The position numbers and the translations under genes are program-made. Under the pieces are notes generated by a model. It had not been told where the DNA came from and searched no databases. It saw only the letters and a program-made list of their open reading frames with translations. This document shows positions 47,591 through 59,509 of a stretch of 64,000 nucleotides of DNA, one piece after another; position 1 is the stretch's first letter, and every line of letters begins with the position of its first letter. The stretch is from Liolophura sinensis (lineage: Eukaryota; Mollusca; Polyplacophora; Chitonida; Chitonidae): assembly GCF_032854445.1 (NCBI RefSeq), contig NC_088303.1, forward strand, positions 29,521,501 to 29,585,500. Direction: 5' to 3'.

Positions 47591-48430
47591 GTCCTTGGTT
47601 GCCGTCCCTTTATGCCTGTTGGCACCGTGAACCAAACTGACCATTCAGCTCACAGCATTTTTGTTCTTACTGCTCGCATCATGCAAATTTATGGAGATGT
47701 TGACTGTCCATTAGACTGTTTGAACAACATCCATTACCTTAAGTAACATTAATATGGGACCTAATGACCTAATTCTATGCATTCCTTGACATGTAGTGTG
47801 TAATATTGTACCATATTATATACCTGATATTTGTAGAAGTATGTTTTATCTTGAAGATAATGAAAATATATGTTACCATCGAAAATATGTCATTTTGACT
47901 ATAAATGTTATTGAAAACTCGCAGTATACAATTTCATAAACGCCACTTACTAGAATGTACATCTATGATTATGCTAATATATTTCTATGAATGCCCTGGA
48001 CATTGGCAATCGGCGGTGGAAGGAGAGAGTTACACAAGCTTAATGTCATCGACACAGCTTATTTTTTCAGCACGTAGGCCTGTAGCACGAAATATCCCTC
48101 GATACTCTCTAAAAACGATTGTGTACAAATCTGCACATTCACAGTGACATGTATATCAGCTGTACACACATGTATACAGCGGTCACTGTGGTTGTCATAC
48201 ATGGATTACACAATTTGTGAACTGCTGGAACACAAAATAATGTGAATGTGCATTTTTGCACATTTTTTTTGCACACTTTTTTGAGAAAAACTGGGAAAAA
48301 TGACTTTTGGTTAAGGAATATTGAGGAATATTGATACTCAACATGCCCGGTATATGTTTATGTTTATTTACTTCAGATGGAAATGTATATTTTTTGTCGA
48401 CCTATAGGTGTCGATGTAGCATTTTAAAAT
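47591..48430. other. 3' flank of SAMD9-like copy 2, no other gene
   Basis: AT-rich sequence expected to hold the 3' UTR. I see no canonical AATAAA close to the stop codon. A short hairpin-like region with CACAGTGACATGTATATCAG and TGTACACACATGTATACAGC lies near 48140-48190. Confidence 0.45.
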
Positions 48431-48439
48431 TAATTTACC

Positions 48440-49190
48440 TGTTTCTTATGTTTAGTCCCACTGACATAATTTATAAACACTTTAACGGTGAGCAATTTAC
48501 ATGTTGCCTATTTATAGTCCCACTGAGATAATTTGTAAACAGTCTAATCACGAGTGATTGATATGTCGCTTATGTAGTCCCACTGAGATAATTTGTAACC
48601 AATCTAACCATGGATAATTAAAATGTTGCCTATGTAGTCCCACTCATATAACTTGTAAATAATCTAACCGTGGATAATTTACATATTGCCTATGTAGCCC
48701 CACTGAGATAATTTGTAAACAATCTAACCGTGGATAATTTACATATTGCCTATGTAGCCCCACTGATATAACTTGCAAACAATCTAACCGTGGATAATTT
48801 ACATATTGCCTATGTAGCCCCACTGAGATAATTTGTAAATAATCTCACCGCGAATAATTTACATTTTGCCTATGTAGCCCCACTGAGATAATTTGTAAAC
48901 AATCTAACCGTGGATAATTTACATGTTGCCTATGTAGCCCCACTGAGATAATTTGTAAATAATCAAACCGCGGATTATTTACATTTTGCCTATGTAGCCC
49001 CAATAAGATAATTTGTAAAAAATCTAACCGTGGATAATTTACATGTTGCCTATGTAGCCCCACTGAGATAATTTGTAAATAATCTCACCGCGAATAATTT
49101 ACATGTTGCCTATGTAGCCCCACTGAGATAATTTGTAAACAATCTAACCGCGGATAATTTACATCTTGCCTCTGTCGTTCCACCGGCATG
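48440..49190. repeat. 60-bp minisatellite, block 4, downstream of copy 2
   Basis: About twelve units of 60 bp: CCTATGTAGCCCCACTGAGA, TAATTTGTAAACAATCTAAC, CGTGGATAATTTACATGTTG. Homogeneous compared with blocks 2 and 3. Shares the TATGTAGYCCCACTGA..T skeleton with the arrays downstream of copy 1. Confidence 0.95.
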
Positions 49191-49915
49191 ATTTTGCAAC
49201 CATAGGTAGGCCTATTATACAAGTTTCTTTCAAGGCCCAATGACATGACTTTTAAATATTTTAATCCCGGATAATGTACGATGTCTATGTAGCCTTTGTA
49301 ATGTATATTTATGTGATAAAAAGTAGTTGTTTCATACATTTGTGCGGCGGATCACTCAGATCGAATATGCCAATTATTAAAATTACATTTTAACAATGAC
49401 AACCAATGTCATTTAACCCTGATAGTTTAGCCTTTGTAAATGAATTTGTAACGTGCTGATTTCCATTTTATATCATTTCATAACAGTATGAAATCATTAG
49501 TATTTCACTGATATGGCCTTATGAGTTTGAGTAAGCTGTAGATATACTTTGTGAAGTTATGAAGTACATGGATGATCGACAAATCTAGAAGCATGGGTAC
49601 GGTGTTCAGTGCACTGCCTTAACTTAACACACGAAGTGTGCATAACGTATAGATGCATGCAGACATGCAATGTTTGATGCATGTACACTGTCTTTATAAT
49701 GGCTAGGAATGTGTATTAATGTTTAACATCTGCTTAATAAAGTGGCTGTCTATCATTATGTTGGATTTCTGTGCAGTTTTGTCGTAATGGACAGTATGTC
49801 TTGCCTATTGTAAATCATTTGCTCACTGTGCTTTTTCGTTTGAAATTATATTGACGGTAGTTGCATCCCGAGAAGCCAAGTATCCATATCACAGATCAGG
49901 ACACAGGTCAATTGT
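49190..49915. other. No gene recognised
   Basis: Trailing degraded 60-bp units to about 49300, then AT-rich single-copy sequence. Confidence 0.5.
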
Positions 49916-49919
49916 TTAC

Positions 49920-50180
49920 TCGAGTGAGTGAGTGAGTGCTTGGGGTTTAACGTCGTACTCAACAATTTTTCAGTCATATGACGACGAAGGAATCATTTGG
50001 GTGCATGCAAGTGTAATGTGCCTCCTTGTTGCAGGACGGATTTCCACCGCTCTTTCATTTAGTGCTGCTTCACTGAGACGACTTACCGAAGGCAAGTAAG
50101 CCGCACTGCCCGAGCCATTATACTGATACGGGTCAACCAGTCGTTGCACTATCCCCTTCATGCTGAACGCCAAGCGAAGC
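49920..50180 (-). mobile_element. tRNA-derived SINE (family A), head truncated
   Basis: Minus-strand copy starting with (GAGT)n and GCTTGGGGTTTAACGTCG. It continues through TTGCAGGACGGATTTCCACC and CGGGTCAACCAGTCGTTGCA, and stops at GCTGAACGCCAAGCG before the tRNA-like head. Confidence 0.88.
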
Positions 50181-50449
50181 CACTGCTCTAGTTTTACTCT
50201 ATATACTGTAGTCCTCTATATCTTCTTGCACCATTGCTAAGCGCAATTAGGTTTTTAAATTGAACAGTAATTTAGTATAAATCTCCGGTTTAGAATAACT
50301 CAAATGCTTAGTTATTCACATTTAATAAACAGTAACGGAAGAAAATCTTTTTCTCAATAATAGTGAATGAAAGGAAAGGCCGAACTAAAGGGGTTTCCAA
50401 CCTTAAAGTTAAGTCGTCTAATGAATTTGCCGAACCAAGATAAATCTTG

Positions 50450-50650
50450 GTGTATTATGGTGGGTGGAAACCGGGCAGAGCCCGGGGGAAACCCACGACC
50501 ATCCGCAGGTTGCTAGCAGACCTTCCCACGTACGGCCGGAGAGGAAGCCAGCATGAGCTGGTCTTGAACTCACAGCGACCGCATTGGTGAGAGGCTTCTG
50601 GGTCACTACGCTGCGCTAGCGCGCTAATCGACTGTGCCACGGAGGGCCCC
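50450..50650 (-). mobile_element. V-SINE type element with tRNA-like head, tail missing
   Basis: Minus-strand copy holding TATGGTGGGTGGAAACCGGG, GCCCGGGGGAAACCCACGAC, GGCCGGAGAGGAAGCCAGCA and the head GCGCTAGCGCGCTAATCGAC then TGTGCCACGGAGG. A C9 run follows. The AAATAAAT tail is absent. Confidence 0.88.
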
Positions 50651-51294
50651 CCCCCCCCGTAACATTGGGTTCTAATACTAAAAATAGAGTCCTATAGAGG
50701 CATCGACATTGTGTTCTGCATGCTCTATGCATGTATGCAAAACCTGAGGTAGGCCTAATACATGCCAGTGAAGTCGGAACCAGTGGGTGGCAGGATCTAC
50801 CCACTTTTTGAAGAGGTTGGGACCCAAGTTTGCTTTTTGTCAGTTTTACGGCTTTTAAACCACACGTCTCGGGGCACCAATTAGCCTAGCTCCGAATGGC
50901 TGAAAACGGCAATGTAGTGTCGCTGTGCTTCCGGGGCCTCACCTGATGTGCTGTGATACACTTTCAAACTGCCTAGCATCACCTCCCCCTCCCCCCCAAC
51001 ACACACAAATACCTAAAGAACAACATAAAAAAAACACCTCACCCACCCACCACAGCTATTTGGTAATCATGTCACCGTTACCAGTCTGTACTCTTTAAGC
51101 CCTATGTCTGGGTGGTCCAACGTTGAACTATTCTCATCTCTGTTTGACGATTTCATGTCTAGCAGAGTGAACACAGAGATATCGGCAACGAGGCCAGTTG
51201 CTGGCGTTATAGAAAATTTAGCACCGCTGTTACACATGTTTGTCACGAGTATAACTGGTTTTACCAAATCATCAGCCTATATGTACATTAAAGG

Positions 51295-51410
51295 TGGTTT
51301 TGAAAGGTGGATGGGTTATTCCGGATACTCTGGTTTCCTCCACGCATACGTTTTATGGTCTGCCATCGCACAAGTGAAAACTTCTTGGATATGGTGTTAT
51401 GGTCTCCTGT
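51295..51410 (+). mobile_element. Diverged V-SINE type fragment, minor subfamily
   Basis: GGATACTCTGGTTTCCTCCA, CCATCGCACAAGTGAAAACT and TCTTGGATATGGTGTTATGG follow the order of the V-SINE core and 3' end but differ from the main family. A similar fragment lies at 56078. The 119-codon frame across this spot is explained by the element. Confidence 0.45.
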
Positions 51411-51689
51411 TTGTAAATATTTTTGTCTGTATGAATTGGTTTATTCAAGACAGCCCCCAATAATGACTATTGGTCGGGAGCCATCGTCTATAAGTAAATG
51501 AAGCATTACAATACTTGGAATTATTTCGGTGCAACAATAATAATCAGGTTATTCACCATCTGGGCATGATTAACAAAATATGTCTGAATGTTGAATACGC
51601 TGACTCCATGTTAGCACTGGCTATTTTCGGGCATGGTGAAAAAAAGGTCAACAATGCATACTAATTGCCGACAGCAGTGCTAGGGCCCT

Positions 51690-51800
51690 CCTCTCATACT
51701 GAACACCAAGCGAGCAAGTAGCCTTCAAAAGAGCCGGTTTTAATGCCTGAGGTATGATTTGACCCAGGTTTGAACCCCAATAGCACATTGTCACCGAGGC
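51690..51800 (-). mobile_element. Degraded SINE family A fragment
   Basis: CATACTGAACACCAAGCGAG, CTTCAAAAGAGCCGG and GGTATGATTTGACCCAGGTT keep the order of the family-A head region, heavily mutated. Confidence 0.4.
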
Positions 51801-52429
51801 TTCGTCACAACAGTGTGATCTCTTTTACAGCAGTGCAGAGTTATCGTCCCTTCGTAGAGGGCGGTCTGCAGTCGATCTGTCAATGAAAACAAATTCGACT
51901 ATGTAACAGTTACACTTTTCCTGAGCTTACATCTGGCAACTATAAACGGTTTTGATCTGGGCAATTGCAGTTACGTAACATTTGCTTCTTGGATTTCGTG
52001 GTGAGCGATATTGCAGTTTTTGTTAAAGAGGACCCATGGTAAAAATATGTTGTTGTTGTTGCAATGGACACTGACTCGCGTTAAGATTCTTCTGTTAAGA
52101 TGAATGTCAGAATTTTAAAATATCAATCTTGAGTCCATCTAGATGGACTAGAATGGATAATGGATGACTTAAGTAGAGAGTAGAAATTTGGTAATTTTTC
52201 AGCTGTCAGGGTCACTCAGTGTATACAAGCCACCGCGTAACTAGTCCGAGGTTGATCTGACGTTAGGTTTTTGTTCGGCCATAAAATTTTGTTCGGCCTT
52301 GGATGGCCTCAAACGTGAGAGCGCGCTCCATTTGAAAACCTGAGGCAGTGTGTCACAGCGTTAAATTATCTATCCAACATGGATCCATAGCCTCAAGTTT
52401 GCAGACACTTCATCCTTTTCCTTATCTTT

Positions 52430-52600
52430 TTGTCTGTCGTCTTATCATGAGCACAACATCTGTTATTTCGTTGGCCACATGGTGAGATCCCTTGGTGACC
52501 TCAAGCGAATGGCTGTACTGACAGCCTTGACATATTTGACAAGGGCAGGTAACTGCATCAGATTTTTAAATGAAGCATGCTCTTACATCGAGGTGGGGAC
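52430..52600. repeat. Direct-repeat copy of the gap-flanking inverted element
   Basis: Holds TTATCATGAGCACAAC, CGAATGGCTGTACTGACAGC, CATATTTGACAAGGGCAGGT and GCTCTTACATCGAGG in the same order as 52937-53100. It is therefore a third copy, in direct orientation. Confidence 0.8.
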
Positions 52601-52925
52601 TTTTATAAACACCTAACTGTGGTCAGTTTACATGTTACCTAGTTAGAGTCACACTGACATAGTTTGTAAACAGTCCAACCGCCGGTGATTTACATGTTGC
52701 TTATGTAGTCTCACTGACATAATTTGTAAATAATCTAACCGCGTGTAATTACATATTGCCTATGTGGTCTCACTGACATAATTTGTAAACAATCTAACTG
52801 CAGGTAATTCTCATGTTGCCTTTATAGCCACAATGACATCATGCGTAAACAATCTAACCGTGGGTGATTCACATGTTGCCTATGTAGTCCGACTGACGTC
52901 ATTTGTTAACAATCTAACACTTATA
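52600..52925. repeat. 60-bp minisatellite, block 5
   Basis: Five to six units: CTATGTAGTCCGACTGACGT, CATTTGTTAACAATCTAAC, GTGGGTGATTCACATGTTGC. Same family as block 4. It sits between two direct copies of the flanking repeat. Confidence 0.88.
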
Positions 52926-52936
52926 TTCCTTATCTT

Positions 52937-53555
52937 TTTGTTTGTCGATTTATCATGAGCACAACGTTGATCTGTTATTTTGTAGGCCGCGTGGGTCTGA
53001 GATTCCTTGGTGATGCTCAAAGCGAATGGCTGTACTGACAGCCTCGACATATTTGACAAGGGCAGGTAACTTTATCAGGTTTCTAAATGCTCTTACGTCG
53101 GGCCGAAAAACATTTTGCCATCTCGGACTATTATAAAACCTGATGCAGTTACTTGCCCTTGTCAAATATGTCAAGGCTGNNNNNNNNNNNNNNNNNNNNN
53201 NNNNNNNNNNNNNNNNNNNNNNNNNNNNNNNNNNNNNNNNNNNNNNNNNNNNNNNNNNNNNNNNNNNNNNNNNNNNNNNNNNNNNNNNNNNNNNNNNNNN
53301 NNNNNNNNNNNNNNNNNNNNNNNNNNNNNNNNNNNNNNNNNNNNNNNNNNNNNNNNNNNNNNNNNNNNNNNNNNNNNNNACATTTTTGCCGACGTCGGAG
53401 CATTTAGAAAACCTGATCAAGTTACTTGCCCTTGTCAAATATGTCGAGGCTGTCAGTACTGAGGTTCGCTTTGGGGCATCATCAAGGAATCTCGAACGCA
53501 TCCAGCCGAGGAAATAACAGATCAACGTTGTGCTTAAGATAAATCGACAAAAACA
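52937..53555. repeat. Large inverted repeat flanking the assembly gap
   Basis: Left arm 52937-53110 contains TTTGTCGATTTATCATGAGC, GATTCCTTGGTGATG, GACAGCCTCGACATATTTGA and CAAGGGCAGGTAACTT. The right arm 53380-53555 holds their reverse complements in mirrored order, ending CTTAAGATAAATCGACAAAA. A further internal inverted segment (about 53128-53179) lies just left of the gap. The long frames here, in both strands, only reflect the repeat and the Ns. Confidence 0.88.
53180..53379. other. Assembly gap of 200 N
   Basis: Exactly 200 N, probably a fixed-size scaffold gap, in the centre of a large inverted repeat. True length and content are unknown. Confidence 0.99.
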
Positions 53556-54047
53556 AAAGTTTTTCTGAAATTTGGAATCAAGTATTTCTCCATTTCATCT
53601 GAACTTCATGGTGTCCAGTGAGTCTCACGCCGCAACTTTGTCAAGAAATTTCCACAATGTGGACAGAATATGTTAAAACATCAGAACATAGATTAGTGAA
53701 TTATCTGAACAGGCGCCATTCTTTTCTGTATTTTCTGTCACTTAATATTATGTAGTTGAGTTCTATAAAAAGCAGGGATGAATTGAGTATAACTGTGACA
53801 ATGAATGTCAGAATTTTAAGACTTAGTCCATGAAATAGATGGCTTGGAAGCAGTTAGCCTGTTTATGGTTATCTGTTAACCACTGAGTGCTGAGATGGCT
53901 AAGACTATGATTTAACTTAATCTCATATACATTAAACCTAAGACTTACAATAGTTGTAAATAGCATCTTTCAGCCCACCGGTTATAGCAAATGACATTAA
54001 AACAACGTATGAAGACCAGTTTCTCATTTTTCTATCTTTTCTTTTAG

Positions 54048-55610
54048 AAGAGCCTTGGCTTCAGTGAATCAAATATGACACAAAAACAGAAAAAAGAATG
54101 GATGCAGTCCTATATACATGTATCATCAAATACAAACCCTAGAGCTGACTACATCCACACCCTTGTGCGTAGAATGATGGATGAGTTTCCAATGGATGGT
54201 TGAGTCCCTTCTAGCAGCAAAATGGGCTGTCACCAGTCTCGAGCCAGAACAAGTCCATTTTATGGATTTCGAAAAAATTCCTACCCGTCAAGATTCATGG
54301 CTTTGGAGAGGCTATATGTATAATGATGACCTTGATGCAGAGAGTATAGTGAAGCAGCTCCGTAAAAGCATGTTCAGGCCAGTGCTAAGGGAGTGGCCCG
54401 CAATACGTGCTATGTGTTTGGCCGCGGCCCGCGGAAATCTTCGGCAATGAGGTGTCTGGTACAGGCTGGGGTGAACCTATCTACTGAGAGCATGGAGAAG
54501 TTCAATATGACCCCTCTAATATATGCCATTATCACACATGACGAAGAATGCCTGTGTCCTATCTCTTAGGTATTGGGGTTGACCCAAATTTTTTCAATAC
54601 GGAATCTCCAAGATGGTTCTACGCCCCTGGGCGAAGCAGCCATACGTTGCTCATCTGGACGGTGTGTACAAATGCTCATTCGTGCTGGAGTGGATGTGAA
54701 TCGTACAAGTCATGAAGGTCGCTCTGCCCTTCACCACGCTATTTGTCATCGACGTCTTGTTAACATTCAAATCTTACTGGAGGCTGGAGCTGATGTTCAC
54801 ATCCCCGACTGTTACGGGGTCACCCCAGTCCAGTTTGACGATTGTACGCCATGAACTCAGCACCTTTAAAATCCTGCGCAGTGCACCTTCCTCACTTCTA
54901 GTCACACACAAAGAGCTTAAAAATTTGGAAGAAATTATGCCCATGCAGGATTTGGCATCACGACGCCATCTTTTGCGACACGAGTACTTCTTGAACTCCT
55001 CAGCTTTGGACCCAGTCAATAAGTATATTTCCCACCTGCCAGCTGGCAGTTAAACACTGTTCTGAACCTGTAGCTTGTATTCTGTTTTCAGAGGTGTTTT
55101 GGTGCTACAGTTCATCCAGCGGCCTCTATGGAAGCTTTATTCAATAACATTACACTCATGGCAGAGTTCTGTTTGTCATGCAACAGGATGCGCTTCACAA
55201 TCCTTGCCATTTTTCGAGGAAGTGTTGGAATCTGTGAATTTCAATGGGACTCTGTTCCGAAATCAGGAGTTTCGACCTATAATTCTTCTGTTACGAACAC
55301 TGCTACGCTGGCTACCCTGCATACATTTGTGGAATGGATCAGCACGGCAGCCTTGCGGGAGTTTTACATGCACGAAGAGAAAGTGGTAGAGTGGTTGACG
55401 TTGGCAGGGTATTGTTGGAGCTTTGAGGAACTGACAAACACATTAGCAACAACAGATTTTGCTGTGCAGTACAGAAAGTCTGTCCCTCCTCTCCAACACT
55501 GGCATGTTTACAAATCAGATCATGCTATGATCTCTGCTTTCAGTTTAGATGACATTCCGATACCAGACATACTGAAGGACTGCATTTTGCTTCGTAACAC
55601 TTTACGATGA
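54048..55610 (+). pseudogene. Ankyrin-repeat/SOCS-box gene, broken by several frameshifts
   Basis: After a good acceptor (CTTTTCTTTTAG, 54047/54048) a Met at 54074 opens a helical N-terminus (MTQKQKKEWMQSYIHVSSNT..). This shifts frame near 54203 into VESLLAAKWAVTSLEPEQ... to AAARGNLR, again near 54440 into a first ankyrin unit (MRCLVQAGVNLSTES), and again near 54552 and 54600. Two ankyrin repeats follow (LIRAGVDVNRTSHEGRSALH, then LLEAGADVHIPDCYGVTPVQ). Another shift near 54845 leads to a Leu-rich segment. The last 160 codons (55128-55610) are open and end with a SOCS-box-like IPIPDILKDCILL. ASB-type proteins are Cullin-5 substrate adaptors in ubiquitination. At least five shifts in 0.8 kb point to a pseudogene; indel errors next to the gap are the alternative. 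Confidence 0.65.
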
Positions 55611-58600
55611 CATCTTTTTAGTTTTTACTTTGAGTTATAAAGTTAAATTTCTGGCAAGATGGGCTGAATATTTAACTACCATGATGTACAGATTGTATAT
55701 ACAAGTATTGACTCTTTTCACAGGAGAGACTTGCTTTAAGTGCAGGTAACAGTCTCAGTTAATACTACATAGACACTGCGTTCTTCTGTTACCATATTAG
55801 TTGTGTGAAAATACATTTTTCACACTTTGTGAAACAGGCCTGAACTTTGTCACCATTTCCCTGTCATAGTGTTTATGTTCACATAGTTGAAAACCTCATA
55901 TTTTAAATTCCAGGCTAAAAGCTACATGTCCTTCGTAGATTTTTCCAGAGGATGTGATTTGATGTGGAAGAATACTGACCCTACAGAATATTGTATAAGT
56001 ATCTTCTAAACCTGTCTGTATTTGTATGTTTATGCCGTGTAGCATATCTGTAAGTTACATGTGAGTAACTTGCCAAAGGTGGATGGATTACCCCAGGCAT
56101 TCATTCCGGTTTCCCGCACCTATAAAACTGATTGCGATCATACAAGTGAAAATTCTTCAGTATGTAAATTGAAATGAATTTATGCAGTGTAGCTATTACA
56201 ACTATCTAAAATGGTAAGCGTTGTCTTCAGTCTTTTTAAATAGTTAGATGCAATCATTCACTCTACATGCCAGCATTAATGTTCTCCCATTGATAGTAAC
56301 ATGTAAAGAAATCTTTGTTTTCACGACATTGTAAGGTATTTATTAAGTTTTTAAGAAATATTAGTCATGTGATATTTAGATAGCATGCTACTTTTTTTCT
56401 ATTATATAATACATGTAGTAGAATGTAATGTCATTTACAGAAATTTTTCTTAAATTAATGCTAAGCTTTTGAGCGTACAGGGCTTCTTAATTTCTTTTTT
56501 TTTTTCTTTTGTGAAATACAATTTTACCTTGTAGTACTTCAAATTTTCAGTGCAATAGACCCAATATACATGGAACATGCCGAATAAGGCTTTTCACATG
56601 TAAAAATACTAATTTGATGCAATTTATATGTTCTTCATTAATTTTATATAGATCACTAAACAATGTTGTGAGTATATAATAATTTTAGGGATTCACCAAA
56701 TTTTTTAATTGACTACCTTAAAAGATATGTTGGTGTTTCATATTTTAAAAAATATGCCCAGATAAAATATTTCTGAAGTTTGTTTAAAAAAAAGTGATTA
56801 CACTTTATTGAGCTTATTACATAAGCTTTTGGGTTTTTTTTTTCGGGTATGGTTATTGTTACTTTCTGCAATATTCTAAACCTTGTAATGATAAATATAT
56901 AAACACATACAAATTTATTACGTGTGCATATAATGCTTTTTTGGACATTTATTTTGTGTTAAACAAATATACTTTTGTGCATATTTGTACCAGATATGAC
57001 CCCGGTAATTTTCCTAGAATTACATCTGAAGTCTGAAGTCTGAAATCTGATGTTGTAGTCTGAAAAGTCACAATATTACTTGAGTAGCTGTCTAAGAAAA
57101 TCTGTGTGCAAATGAATGTGAATGTTGGTATCATTGTGTGCCTTGATGTGTTGTACCAGTCCATATATTTTCTGTTAATACATATATTCTGTGAATATGT
57201 TTATGTATTCACTTATTATTTAACTGTTAGCATTTTACACATTGTTCTAGTTTACTTATAGTTTAAGAGTGCCCTTTGTCAAATCTGTGCTAATATTAAA
57301 TTATGAAAATCAGGAATAGGTGAATTTCTTTGTCCATTATTATTTGTGGGCTGTCACAATGATATTGCAAAATACAACCAAGCCTAACATGCGCACATAG
57401 TTGACTTTCAGGGGTGTATACTAAAGGAGATGTTTTACTGAGTGATCATTTTATTCATATGTAGTATCCACACCATCACAATGTCGCCATGCAGTCTTTT
57501 CCGCTTCTCTTCTGCACACAGGGCTCCCTGACCTCTGGTAATTACTGAAAATGGTTATGCAAGGATTACGCTATCTAATATACTTAACTTAAAACTGCTA
57601 TGAAAACTATACAGGCTGCCTGTGCCTGTGCCATAGTAACTACACTCTTCAGAGCTCCAGTGGCCTTTTTCCTGTTTTTCAGAATCACTTTTGGTGCATT
57701 AATTAAGCTTTAGCAAACTAGTCTGTCATTAGGCCAATATATTTTGTGGGAAGATTCCAAAAATTAATTTGTGTCTTTACAGGTCAAAACTTAAAACATT
57801 GACATATATTATAAAGGCAGTGTTACTGTATGACCATGGGGGTTCCAAATTTTCACATATTTGTATTATATTGGTAAGTTGTTCAGTGTTCTTAATATTT
57901 GCTTGTATAATTTGAAAATACGCATTTAAAGCACATTTCAAATCTTGAATTCAGTCAAATTTGGCATTGTGGATTGCCCTTGATAATTGAACTGTAAGTA
58001 GGGTGAAATTGTGCCTGCTGCAGTTCAAAGAAGTTTAAGAAATCTTCTTGTTATTTTCTAGTTGAAAAATGTTTCTATAATACCAGTGTGTACCAAGGAA
58101 AAGTACTCTTGAACGTTCAAAGAACCCATTTCTACACATTTTATTTTGTGCATATATATAAATACATTGCAATTGTTGGGGAGATTTTAATAACACATTT
58201 TATTCTAACGGCAGAAGTTAAAAAAAAAATTAAAATAAAAAATAAGTACAAGTAGTTTCAGTAGCTGCATGATTCTTGGCTTCTTTTACAATAATTTCAC
58301 TTTAAATACATAACTCCAACCCTTACCCCAATAAATTATGTCCACTGATAATTTTGAATTTAAATTAGTCAATCATACACTGTTTTTATTAAGCCTATCT
58401 TCCAGTATGTGATAGAAATGTACATGTATATAAATTAAGGAATTTTTTAAAAGCATCAGCTAATATGCTATGTCTACAATTGTTGTAAAATATGTATACA
58501 GAATTTCTCTGTGTATAAAGTTTTTTTTATTTATTAAAATTTGTTGACATCAGGATGAAGATTGCATAGTTTTTTCATTGAGTTTTTGGAATCCTGATCA

Positions 58601-58635
58601 GTGCCTGCGTTCAACAGACAAGCACCATCTAGATG
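55611..58635. other. AT-rich flank, no gene recognised
   Basis: Very AT-rich, stops in all frames. Contains a short AGTCTGA repeat (about 57025-57062) and a diverged V-SINE fragment. It could include a 3' UTR of the ankyrin/SOCS gene. Confidence 0.5.
56078..56166 (+). mobile_element. Diverged V-SINE type fragment, minor subfamily
   Basis: GGTGGATGGATTACCCCAGG, CATTCCGGTTTCCCGCACCT and GATCATACAAGTGAAAATTC. Pairs with the fragment at 51295 (GTGGATGGGTTATTCCGG) as a separate subfamily of the V-SINE type element. Confidence 0.4.
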
Positions 58636-58639
58636 TATG

Positions 58640-58797
58640 TTTGGCTCAAGAATATTTCACTTACACGACATCTGCCAGCATTATGGTGGAAGGAACCTGC
58701 GCAGAGCCTGAGGGAAACTCACAACCATGCATAGGTTGCTGGGAAGACCCTCCCATGTACGACCAGAGAGGGCACTAGCAAGAGCTCACAGCGAATG
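58640..58797 (-). mobile_element. V-SINE type element, internal part, degraded
   Basis: GCTCAAGAATATTTCACTTA, TGCCAGCATTATGGTGGAAG, GCAGAGCCTGAGGGAAACTC and AAGACCCTCCCATGTACGAC. Tail and head are lost. Confidence 0.75.
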
Positions 58798-59103
58798 CTT
58801 TGATGTCATCACTCAGCTATCGATCAGTACCTTATGCATGTTCATGTAAGTATAAAGGACATGCACATATGATACAGGCAGTATGTTTTAAGGATGAAGC
58901 AACATGGGAGATGTAATATTTACATTTATGCTTATATCAGGGAGATACAAACTTAGAAGTTCAGTTTATTCCTTAGTGCCTGGCAAGAACACCTGTAAAA
59001 GTAGGCCTACAGTATGTGAGATGGGGCTGCCATTTCGAGATTTGAAACGCAAATCTTCAGATCTGCAGCCTGCGTGTTACTAGTTACATACAAAAGGGAA
59101 ATT

Positions 59104-59456
59104 ACCAACCAGGATAGCACAGTTCACAGAGGGTCTGCTTTGGTAGCGGTAGATCCAGGGTCAATCCTGGGTCAAGTCACACCTAAGACTTTAAAAGAGG
59201 AAGTTGTAACTTGGCGTTCAGCATGAAGGGGATAGTGCAACGACTGGTTGACCCGTCTCAGTGTAATGGCTCGGGCGGGTCGGCTTACTTGCCTTAGGTA
59301 AGTCATCTCAGTGAAGCAGCACTAGATAAAGGAGAGGTGGAAATGCGTCCTGCAACAAGGAGGTACATTACATACACCCTAAGGATTCCTTCGTCACCAT
59401 ATGACTGAAGAAGTGTTAAGTATGACGTTCAAACCCCAAGCACTCACTCGCTCACT
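59104..59456 (+). mobile_element. Complete tRNA-derived SINE (family A) with 13-bp target-site duplications
   Basis: Head AGGATAGCACAGTTCACAGA, B-box-like GGTCAATCCTGGGTCAAGTC, core CGACTGGTTGACCCGTCTCA and the (CACT)n tail. The direct repeat CAAAAGGGAAATT occurs at 59091-59103 and 59457-59469. Confidence 0.92.
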
Positions 59457-59509
59457 CAAAAGGGAAATTCCACTGGATATGTATGTTCTGGTACATATAA
59501 TAATCAAGT

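Noticed and set aside
52953-53525. Long frames on both strands across the gap
   Set aside because: They run through 200 N and palindromic repeat arms; no coding evidence.
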